Source: an uncultured Acidobacteriaceae bacterium (GTDB lineage Bacteria > Acidobacteriota > Terriglobia > Terriglobales > Acidobacteriaceae). Taken from it: a DNA stretch of 64,000 nt. The first letter of the stretch is position 1. The number at the start of each line of letters is the position of its first letter. The position numbers and the translations under genes were made by a program. Below, piece by piece: positions 54,673-62,117 of this stretch. The notes under the pieces are model-generated. The model had not been told where the DNA came from, did no database searches, and saw only the letters and a list, made by a program, of their open reading frames with translations. The stretch covers positions 62,001 to 126,000 of the forward strand of contig CAINJJ010000001.1 in the NCBI GenBank assembly GCA_903849645.1, written 5' to 3'.

Positions 54673-57544
54673 GAACGGAATTCCTTAACAAGGGAAACTC
54701 GAGATGAAAGGTTGTGCCGGCGCCGACTGCGCTTTCGACGTGAATTTTTCCCGCGTGTTCCTGAATGATGCCGTAGGAGACGGAGAGGCCCAGTCCCGTG
54801 CCGCGGCGGTCGCCGGGTTTGGGCGTGGTCTTGGTGGTGAAAAAAGGGTCATAAATGCGCTTGAGGTGCTCGGGGGCAATGCCTGAGCCCGAGTCGGTGA
54901 TCACGGCCTCGACGTGCCCGTTGACCTGGGTGGCGACGCGGAGCTGACCGCCTCCGGGCATGGCGTCCTTGGCGTTGAGCAGGAGATTGAGAAAAACCTG
55001 CTGGAGCTTGCCGGGGTTGCCGTGGATAGCGGGGAGTTGTTCGGCCAGGTCCAGGTCCACGGCAATCTGCGCGGTCTTGAACTGGTGTTCGAGCAGGGAG
55101 AGCGTGTCGCGAATGACCTGGTTGAGATTGGTGTCGCGGAACTCGGTGGTGGAGGTGCGGGAGAAGTTCAGCAGGCCGTTGGCGATTTCGGCGGCGCGGA
55201 AGCTCTGCTGCGTGATCTTGTCCAGCACCGGCGAGAGGCGGGCATCGCCCTTGAGCTGCTTGGAGAGCATCTGCGCATAGGAAGAGATGACGGCGAGCGG
55301 GGTGTTGATCTCGTGGGCCACTCCGGCAGCCAGCAGGCCGATGGAGCTGAGCTTGTCGGCCTGGGCGAGCTGGGTTTCAAGCGAGATGCGCTCGGTGATG
55401 TCGTCGACCAGGATGATGCGGCCGACGGAGATGAAGTGGCGTGAAAGCAGGGGAGCGACGGCGATGTTGGCGGAGCGCTGCTCGCCGGCCCGGGTGGTGA
55501 GGCGGAACTTGTAGAGGTGATGGACGCCGGGCTCATTGCTGAAACTGTCAAGGGCGTCGACAAACTCCGGGGGAAAGACCTCGCGCAGCGGCTTGCCGAG
55601 AACCTCCCCGCGGCTGAGGGCATACATGGCTTCCATCTGCGCGTTCCAGCTCTCGATGCGGTCTTCCAGGTCAATGGCGAGGATGCCCACGTTGATGGAC
55701 TCGACGATGTTCTCGTTGAACTCCTTGAGTCGTTCAAACTCGCCGATCTTCTGCTCGAGGCGGGCGTAGAGGCTGGCGTTCTGGAGGGCGATGCCGATGT
55801 AGCTGGCGAGGGATTCGAGCAGCTCGACGTCTTCGCTGGAAAGGAAGTCGCCGCCGATGGTGCGACCCAGGCCAATGACGGCGATGGTGCGGGTGGCGGG
55901 CCCGTCCTGGACCCGACAAGGAAGGTAATAGTTGAGGTCGAGCAGGGCGGCGGTTCGCTGCTGGGCTTCGGGCAAATGAAGGGCGGCCTGCGCGTTTTCA
56001 AAGAAGATGTGGGAGTGGTCGTTGGTCTGGTCGAAGTCGAGGAAGGCGAGGTCAAGCGAGTTGGGGCCGAGGCGGTCCTGAAAGGCCCCAACTTCGGGCG
56101 GCAGCCCGTGGGCGGCGACAAGGCGGAGGCGGTCGGATTCCGGGGCCATGAAGACCGCGACGCGGGCCACAAGCAGGGTGCGCGGCAGGCGCTCGACGAT
56201 GGACTCCAGAAGCGCGCGCAGGTCGGTCTCGGAGTTGAGGCCGCGGCCAAAGTCGACCAGCGCCTTGCGATAGTCGTAGCGATGGCGGTCAAAGACGCGG
56301 TCGACCCAGCCCTGAATTCTGCGCTTGAGGGGGTCAAAGATGGCGGCAGTGACGAGGATGGCGAGGACCAGGGCCCACTCGCGCACCGCCTCGGGCATGC
56401 CGTTGTGGACCATCTCGGCGATGAGGGCGATGATGCCGAAGTAGGCGCCCAGCAGCAGGGCTGTGGCCAGGGTGTAGGCAACGCCACGCTTGAAGATGAG
56501 GTCTGTGTCCATCAGCCGGAAGCGGACAATCGCCCAACTGAAGGTCAGCGGCAGGAAGATCAGCGAAAGCCCGGCCAGCTTGGTCAGCAGCGCGGGCACG
56601 CGCAGGTCAAAGAGGAAAGGGATGGCCGACAGCAGTGTAAAGGGCAGCACGGCGACCAGGGTGCCGCGGGTGAGCCACTTCAACTGCTGGCGCAAGAGCG
56701 GCGTATCTGCCTGGAAGTAGCTGCGCAGGAACAGAATGGCGGCGAGCAGATAGAAAGCGGCGTCGTAGGCGGTGCCGGTCTGGTCCAGCCGGTGCTTCAG
56801 CAGACCGGTGGCCTGCCAGCGGGTGAGCGCGAGGATCCAGAGCGTGAGCAGTCCTGCGCCGGGCGCATAGACCAGGGGCAGCAGGAAACTGCGGCGAAGC
56901 TTCTTGAGCCGTTCCTCGGGGAAGCTGAGGGCAAAGTGGAGGAAGAGCGCCGGCTGCAGGGACTCGGCCAGGATGTTTGCCCAGAAGACGGTCCAGTCGA
57001 GGGCATCGAGCTTGCCGGTGTATTTGAGCGCGTAAAGGGCGAACGAGACCAGGCAGAAGAGGTAGAAATGGTTGGCGCGGGGCGCCGTCCAGCGGCGGAA
57101 GAGAACGTATAGCCCGATGGCGAGGTAGATGAGGCCGATGACGCGCAGGCCAAGGGCCAGGCTGCGGTCCAGGGGCTCGGGAATCACGAGTACCGGAGCA
57201 TCGAGGGGGATGCCGCTGCGGGTGATCTCGTATTTGGCGTTGCCGTAGACGCCTGTGCGCTGGTAGAGCTCGCGCTCCAGATCGGAGAGGCGCGGCGTCG
57301 GCGTCTCATTGACGGCGGTGAGCAGGTCGTGGGCCTGGAGGCCGGCGCGCTGACCGGGGCTGCCGGGGAGGACTTTATCGGCAATCAGGCCGGCGCCATT
57401 GGGCGCCTCGCTCCACCAGACGCCATCATCGGGGTCCTGGAAGTGGATGTCCTGCTGAAAGTTCCAAACCGCCAGCAGCACCAGTCCGACCGTAACGACG
57501 GCCAGCAGTGTGGCTTGCAGGCGATTAAAGAGATTCGTCTCCAT
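54665..57544 (-). CDS. Membrane histidine kinase: PDZ, multi-TM, GAF, PAS, HisKA, HATPase
   Basis: 959 residues from ATG 57544. Order: TM (10-28), PDZ-like (38-110, [23 protein letters not shown]), about eight membrane helices (130-405), GAF (about 425-590), PAS (605-720), HisKA with His744 in [12 protein letters not shown], and HATPase (830-950, with [22 protein letters not shown]). No SD is visible; a -24/-12 promoter candidate lies just upstream (57574-57591), so its leader would be only about 20 bases. It forms an operon with the response regulator and probably phosphorylates it. Confidence 0.9.
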   Translation of the reverse strand: METNLFNRLQATLLAVVTVGLVLLAVWNFQQDIHFQDPDDGVWWSEAPNGAGLIADKVLPGSPGQRAGLQAHDLLTAVNETPTPRLSDLERELYQRTGVYGNAKYEITRSGIPLDAPVLVIPEPLDRSLALGLRVIGLIYLAIGLYVLFRRWTAPRANHFYLFCLVSFALYALKYTGKLDALDWTVFWANILAESLQPALFLHFALSFPEERLKKLRRSFLLPLVYAPGAGLLTLWILALTRWQATGLLKHRLDQTGTAYDAAFYLLAAILFLRSYFQADTPLLRQQLKWLTRGTLVAVLPFTLLSAIPFLFDLRVPALLTKLAGLSLIFLPLTFSWAIVRFRLMDTDLIFKRGVAYTLATALLLGAYFGIIALIAEMVHNGMPEAVREWALVLAILVTAAIFDPLKRRIQGWVDRVFDRHRYDYRKALVDFGRGLNSETDLRALLESIVERLPRTLLVARVAVFMAPESDRLRLVAAHGLPPEVGAFQDRLGPNSLDLAFLDFDQTNDHSHIFFENAQAALHLPEAQQRTAALLDLNYYLPCRVQDGPATRTIAVIGLGRTIGGDFLSSEDVELLESLASYIGIALQNASLYARLEQKIGEFERLKEFNENIVESINVGILAIDLEDRIESWNAQMEAMYALSRGEVLGKPLREVFPPEFVDALDSFSNEPGVHHLYKFRLTTRAGEQRSANIAVAPLLSRHFISVGRIILVDDITERISLETQLAQADKLSSIGLLAAGVAHEINTPLAVISSYAQMLSKQLKGDARLSPVLDKITQQSFRAAEIANGLLNFSRTSTTEFRDTNLNQVIRDTLSLLEHQFKTAQIAVDLDLAEQLPAIHGNPGKLQQVFLNLLLNAKDAMPGGGQLRVATQVNGHVEAVITDSGSGIAPEHLKRIYDPFFTTKTTPKPGDRRGTGLGLSVSYGIIQEHAGKIHVESAVGAGTTFHLEFPLLRNSVHA

Positions 57545-57573
57545 GGGGGGAGTACCCAACAGCAATTTGGCTG

Positions 57574-57591
57574 TTGCACGTTGGTTGCCAA
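57574..57591 (-). promoter_or_regulatory. Sigma-54 (-24/-12) promoter candidate for kinase-regulator operon
   Basis: On the minus strand TTGGCA (57591-57586) and GTGCAA (57579-57574), with GG and GC separated by ten bases. Preceded by TTTTACTT, as at the PEP-CTERM promoter (TTTTACTTTGGCAAC there, TTTTACTTGGCAAC here). Inferred start near 57563, about 20 bases before the kinase ATG. Confidence 0.55.
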
Positions 57592-57746
57592 GTAAAAGTG
57601 GCAGGGCCGAGACCGAAATCGGACAAGCAATCCGCTGAGAATACGCACGATAGGGACGTTTTACACCGGGCAACGGGAGCAGGGGGCTGGTTGGAATCCG
57701 CTGGAGATGTAGGAAACAGTATGCAGCCTATGTGAAAAGGGAGGAG

Positions 57747-57782
57747 CCTATTGAAAATAGTAGTTACCAAAGAATCAATAGG
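57747..57782. promoter_or_regulatory. Inverted repeat upstream of kinase operon
   Basis: CCTATTGA (57747-57754), 20-base spacer, TCAATAGG (57775-57782). It could be a regulatory dyad for the kinase operon (about 160 bases upstream of its -24 box) or the araD 3' terminator region, since araD ends at 57833 on the same strand. Confidence 0.35.
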
Positions 57783-57832
57783 CAGGGGTACGGGATGGTT
57801 ACGAATGGGGGATATGAGCCGCAAGCAAGCTC

Positions 57833-58537
57833 TCAGCCCTGGCCATAGGTGGCCTTGGGACCGTGTTTGCGCTGGTAGTGATGTTCGCTGACGTACGCGG
57901 GAATTCCGGCATCGGATGCGCCCAGCAATGTGGAGCGGTAGGCGAGGCGGGCGATGTACTCGAGGACGTCTGCGTGCTCGACGGCGTCGGCCGGCGTTTT
58001 GCCCCAGGTGAAGGGGGCATGGCCGGCGACAAGGACGCCGGGAACGGCGAGGGGGTCGAGGTTTTGGATGCGGAAGCGCCGAACGATGACGGCTCCGGTG
58101 TTGCGCACATAGGCCTCGGCCACTTCTTCGGCGGTGAGAGGGTCGGTGACGGGGACGGGGCCATGGAAGTAGTCGGCGTGGGTGGTGCCGAGGCAGGGAA
58201 TGGGGCGGCCGGCCTGCGCCCAGGAGGTGGCGAACTCTGAATGGGTGTGGACCACGCCGCCAATCTGGGGAAATTCCCGGTAGAGCAGGGTGTGGGTGTC
58301 CAGGTCCGAGGAAGGGCGGAGCGCGCCTTCGATGATTTTGCCGTCGAGGTCGGTGATGACGAGGTCGGCGGGGGTGAGGGAGGCGTAGTCGACGCCGCTG
58401 GGCTTGATGACGACGAGTGGCTCGGCGCCGGAGCGGTCAATGCCGCTGGCGTTGCCGAAGGTATGGGGGGCGAGGCCGCGGCGGGCGATTTCCTGGTTGG
58501 CGCGGAGGACCTGGTTGCGGAGTTCGGGAAGGAGCAT
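57833..58537 (-). CDS. araD: L-ribulose-5-phosphate 4-epimerase
   Basis: 234 residues from ATG 58537 (GAGG eight bases upstream). Class II aldolase/epimerase fold with zinc ligands in GGVVHTHSEFA and GHAPFTWG, the phosphate-binding TFGNASGIDR, and VIKPSGVDYASL. Converts L-ribulose-5-phosphate to D-xylulose-5-phosphate, joining arabinose breakdown to the pentose phosphate pathway. The divergent GH127 arabinofuranosidase at 58717 would supply arabinose. A LacI-type operator lies 22 bases upstream of its start. No araA or araB nearby. Confidence 0.93.
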   Translation of the reverse strand: MLLPELRNQVLRANQEIARRGLAPHTFGNASGIDRSGAEPLVVIKPSGVDYASLTPADLVITDLDGKIIEGALRPSSDLDTHTLLYREFPQIGGVVHTHSEFATSWAQAGRPIPCLGTTHADYFHGPVPVTDPLTAEEVAEAYVRNTGAVIVRRFRIQNLDPLAVPGVLVAGHAPFTWGKTPADAVEHADVLEYIARLAYRSTLLGASDAGIPAYVSEHHYQRKHGPKATYGQG

Positions 58538-58558
58538 GAAGGTGACCTCAAGGTGCGC

Positions 58559-58574
58559 TGGAAAGCGTTTTCCA
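58559..58574. promoter_or_regulatory. LacI/GalR-family operator between araD and GH127 gene
   Basis: TGGAAAGCGTTTTCCA (58559-58574), a near-perfect palindrome with the central AA-N-CG-N-TT pattern typical of LacI-family repressors. It lies in the divergent promoter, just upstream of araD. The regulator itself is not in the window. Confidence 0.65.
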
Positions 58575-58716
58575 AGCAAGTTTACCAAGAAAGGGGTTGA
58601 GCCGAGAATGGGGCTTCGCCTCGGTTCCATTATGATGGGGCCGCACAGAACGCGCTCTATGAATCCCCGCTGAATGAATGGGGATTGGGAGCGCGTTTGT
58701 CCCAGGGAGGCTCCAC

Positions 58717-60483
58717 ATGAATCGTCGCAAGTTTGTAAAAGCCGCTGCTTTGCTCCCGCTGGTTGCCGGGGGAGCGCCGCTCGCGTTCGGAGCGCCGTCC
58801 GTGCCGGAGGAAGCGTTGCCGGCCTCAGGGAGTGTTGTCGGAAGCGGCCGGCGGACGCGCTATGAACTCACGCTGCGGCGGGTACTCGATGGGGACTCGC
58901 CCACCATCAGCGAGGAGTTTTTGCTGGACGACTTGCGCCCGCTGGCGGTGCGGCGGTTTACGGAGTACTCGGGCGACCTGTCGGGGCGGTATATCGGCGC
59001 GCTGGCGACGGCGTCGCGGGTGTATGGGACGGAGTTCGCAGGGCTGGACGGACTGGTGGAGAAGGCGATCGCGTTGCAGAAGCCGGATGGGTACTTTGGC
59101 GCCACCTTCCACTATGACAAGCCGGTGGACGAGGACCTGGCGCTGCTGTGGGGCAACGGGCGGTTGCTGGTTGGGCTGCTGGAGTATTACCGGCTGAAGA
59201 AGTCGCCCGCGGTGCTGGCGTCGTGCATTCGGCTGGGGGACTGGCTGGTGCGGATTGGCCCGCTGATGCTGTCCAAGGAGATGCGGGATCAGTTTGGCGC
59301 GCAGCACTTTGCTTCAAGCTACATCTGCTGGCTGCAGCAGACCGAGGGGTTGGCGAACCTGTATACGGCGACGAAGGACGAGCGCTACCGGAAGCTCGCG
59401 GAGGGAGTGGCGGCGGTGATCGTGCTGCGGCCGGGGGACCATGTGCACGGCTGCCTGACGGCGCTGCGCGGAACGATGGACCTCTATAAGGCGACCGGGG
59501 ACGCAAGCCTGCTGGCGCAGTGCGAGGCGGCATGGGAGCACGTCGCGGGGTCGGAGGATGCTCTGATCACGGGGGGAGTTCCCGAGGGGTGGAGCCCCAA
59601 CGGCCACCGGACCGAGGGCTGCGCGGAGGCCGACTGGGTGAGGCTGAACCTGGCCCTGTGGGAGGCGACGGGAAAGGAACGCTACCGGGCAGGAGCGGAG
59701 CGGGCGGTCTTCAACGAGCTGTCGTTCAACCAGTTTGCGACCGGGGACTTTGGGCACCGGGTGTTTACGGAGACGGGATTTCAGGCGCAGGGGGCGGCGC
59801 GGGCGTGGTGGTGCTGTACGCTGCACGGGCTGAGGGCATTTCCAGATGTCGAGGCGGGCGTGTTTGGCGCTGGGAAGGAGGGGGTCTCCTACAATTTGCC
59901 CCTGGACGGGCGTATCGAGACGGCCGCGTTATCGGCGGTGGCGGAGTCGTCGCTGGGGCGGGACGGCATGGTGCGGATCAGGATTACCGGCGCCGGCGCA
60001 GGACCGGCCACGCTGCGGATTCGCACGGTGGACTGGGCGGAGGAGATGGTTGCCCGGCTGGAGAACGGCGTGCGGCTCGACGCAATGGAGAGCGGCTATC
60101 TGGGCGCGACCCGGACCTGGAAGGCGGGCGACGTGGTGACGGTGAAGTATGGGATGAAGCTGACATCGCAGGCGGCGGGCAAGGATCGGGTTTCGTACTG
60201 GTTCGGGCCGTGGCTGCTGGGAGCTTCGTCTACGGACAACTTTCATTATTTCAATGAGATAACGGAAGAAAACCGGCTGCTGGGCGGAGCGAATGGAGCG
60301 CGGCCGGCGATCGAGAATCCGCAGCGGCCGTTTACGGTGCCGGTTGCGGCTCATGTCTTTCGCTATTCCCCAGCGGAGTACCCGGTGCAGCCGGGAACGG
60401 TAGTGCTGCGGGCGATCGCCGAGCAGGCGGGGCAGCCGACGGCGTCCTGGGAGTTGCGGTTCCTGACGGGCGAGAAGGGCTGA
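58717..60483 (+). CDS. Tat-exported beta-L-arabinofuranosidase-like protein (GH127)
   Basis: 588 residues from ATG 58717 (GGGAGG upstream). Tat-like signal NRRKFVKAAALLPLVAGG. The (alpha/alpha)6-barrel GH127/DUF1680 family is indicated by GYFGATFHYDKPVDEDLALLWGNGR, the acid-residue stretch TEGCAEADWVRLNLALWEATG and WCCTLHGLR with paired cysteines near the metal site. These enzymes release L-arabinose from beta-linked chains. Divergent from araD with a shared LacI-type operator, so an arabinose-use module is likely. Confidence 0.9.
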   Translation: MNRRKFVKAAALLPLVAGGAPLAFGAPSVPEEALPASGSVVGSGRRTRYELTLRRVLDGDSPTISEEFLLDDLRPLAVRRFTEYSGDLSGRYIGALATASRVYGTEFAGLDGLVEKAIALQKPDGYFGATFHYDKPVDEDLALLWGNGRLLVGLLEYYRLKKSPAVLASCIRLGDWLVRIGPLMLSKEMRDQFGAQHFASSYICWLQQTEGLANLYTATKDERYRKLAEGVAAVIVLRPGDHVHGCLTALRGTMDLYKATGDASLLAQCEAAWEHVAGSEDALITGGVPEGWSPNGHRTEGCAEADWVRLNLALWEATGKERYRAGAERAVFNELSFNQFATGDFGHRVFTETGFQAQGAARAWWCCTLHGLRAFPDVEAGVFGAGKEGVSYNLPLDGRIETAALSAVAESSLGRDGMVRIRITGAGAGPATLRIRTVDWAEEMVARLENGVRLDAMESGYLGATRTWKAGDVVTVKYGMKLTSQAAGKDRVSYWFGPWLLGASSTDNFHYFNEITEENRLLGGANGARPAIENPQRPFTVPVAAHVFRYSPAEYPVQPGTVVLRAIAEQAGQPTASWELRFLTGEKG

Positions 60484-60598
60484 GCAGCCAGAGAAGCATT
60501 CCATGCAGTACGGGGGATCCCTTTTCCTGCGGAGGAGTGGCTCCGGACGCACGCGGCCGGGGTGGGGATGGACGGGGTGTCACAGCGGGGCAAGGGCC

Positions 60599-62047
60599 TC
60601 AATAAGCTTGCAACTGGTCGAGGGGCAGGCGCACCCGGAAGCAGGTGGCGCCGGGCTCGGACTTTACGCTGAGATGGCCGCGGTGCTTGCGGACGATGCG
60701 CATGGCGTTATCGAGGCCGAGGCCGAGGCCGGAGCCGGGGGCCTTGGTGGTGAAAAACGGCTCGAAGATGCGGGCCTGCAGGTCGGTGGGGATGCCGGGG
60801 CCGGAGTCCCAGATTTCGATCAGAAGCATTTCGCCCTCACGGCGGCAGCCGAGGCGGAGGACCCCCTGATTGCCGAGGGCGTCAAGGGCGTTCTCGATGA
60901 GCGCGGTCCAGACCTGGTTGAGTTCGCTGCCGTAGGCGCTGATGTGGGGCAGGCCGGGCTCGTAGTCGCGCTCAATGCGGACGTGGCTCATGCGCGACTG
61001 GAGCATCTGCAGGGTGGCTTCGAGCCCTGCGGGCACGTCCACATCCAGGATGGGGGCGCGGTCCATGTAGGAGTAGGCCTTGATGGCGCTGATGAGTTCA
61101 AAGATGCGCGAGGTGGAATTGAGCAGGGTCTCGATGGAGCGGGAGGAGCGCAGGTAGCGGGCAAAGAACTGAAGGGTGACGGAGGTTTCGTTGGGGCCGA
61201 GAATGGCGCGCAACTGGTCAAGGTCGGCGGCGGTGACGCCCTGCTCGGCGAGGAGGGGAGCGATCTCCCAGGCATCTTCGCAACCGATGGAGGCGAGGCG
61301 GTCGCGGAGGGATTCCTCGCGCTCGATGAAGGCCGCCGCGCCCTGTTCCTGGATTTGGTAGGGGACGCGGTCGGGGAGGCCGAGGAGGTTGAGTTCCCAC
61401 TCTTCAATGGCGCGGACCTGCTGCTCGGTGAGGCAGAGGTTGACGAGCTTGAATCGGTTCTGGCGGTTGGCGCGGACGGCGGCTGCCAGGCTGGCGGCGG
61501 CGCGCTGGGCGGCGGAGGCGGGGTTGTTGAGCTCGTGGGCCAGATTGCCGGCGAGCTTGCCGAGGGCGGTGAGCTTCTCCGCCTGCTGCTCGATGCGGGT
61601 GACTTCACGGACGCGGTCAAGGAGCGTGGAGACGATGCGCTGGGTCATGGAGGGAATGGCGGCCAGCATCTCGGGGAAGAGGGTCTTGTGGATGAGCAGG
61701 GCCCAGACCGGGGAGATGGCAAAGCCCTGCCCGCCGTAGCTCTTCATGCGGGAGAAGGGGAGAAGGCCGGTCATCTGGCCGGCGCGGCCAATGAACAGCT
61801 CCATGGGGCCGCCCTGCTTGCGGCGGACGTGGATCTCGCCCTTGAGGATAAGAATCATGCGCTCGGCGGGGGCGCCCTCTTCAAAGAGCACATCGCCGGC
61901 GCTGGCGACGAACTCCTCGCCGTGGCGGGCGAGCCAGAGGCGGTCTTCGAGGGGCAGTCCGTGGAGCGGGCCGATGCGGTCAACGGCCTCCGCAATCTCT
62001 TCAGCGGGAGTAGGACAGGCAGGGCGGATAACGGCGGGGGAAAGCAT
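60599..62047 (-). CDS. Histidine kinase with CRP-type sensor domain
   Basis: 482 residues from ATG 62047 (GGAGG seven bases upstream). The N-terminal third is a cyclic-nucleotide-binding/CRP-like fold (VLFEEGAPAERMILILKGEIHVRR), followed by HisKA with H-box NLAHELNNPASAAQRAA, and HATPase (NALDALGNQG, WDSGPGIPTDLQARIFEPFFTTK, GSGLGLGLDNAM). No response regulator is adjacent. It may sense a nucleotide or redox-type signal; the ligand-binding residues of true cAMP sites are not clear. Confidence 0.9.
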   Translation of the reverse strand: MLSPAVIRPACPTPAEEIAEAVDRIGPLHGLPLEDRLWLARHGEEFVASAGDVLFEEGAPAERMILILKGEIHVRRKQGGPMELFIGRAGQMTGLLPFSRMKSYGGQGFAISPVWALLIHKTLFPEMLAAIPSMTQRIVSTLLDRVREVTRIEQQAEKLTALGKLAGNLAHELNNPASAAQRAAASLAAAVRANRQNRFKLVNLCLTEQQVRAIEEWELNLLGLPDRVPYQIQEQGAAAFIEREESLRDRLASIGCEDAWEIAPLLAEQGVTAADLDQLRAILGPNETSVTLQFFARYLRSSRSIETLLNSTSRIFELISAIKAYSYMDRAPILDVDVPAGLEATLQMLQSRMSHVRIERDYEPGLPHISAYGSELNQVWTALIENALDALGNQGVLRLGCRREGEMLLIEIWDSGPGIPTDLQARIFEPFFTTKAPGSGLGLGLDNAMRIVRKHRGHLSVKSEPGATCFRVRLPLDQLQAY

Positions 62048-62117
62048 CCGTGGGCCTCCATGGCGCGCCTTCAGGATAGCCGATGCGCCCATGGGAGCGG
62101 CAGAGTAGACTTTGCCC

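Larger units (their letters stand above)
57545..57832. other. Upstream region of the kinase-regulator operon
   Basis: About 290 bases, relatively AT-rich. It holds a sigma-54 promoter candidate (57574-57591, minus), a GGACGTTTTAC element (57654-57664) that also occurs beside the PEP-CTERM promoter, and a long dyad CCTATTGA (57747-57754) with TCAATAGG (57775-57782). No gene is seen. Confidence 0.6.
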
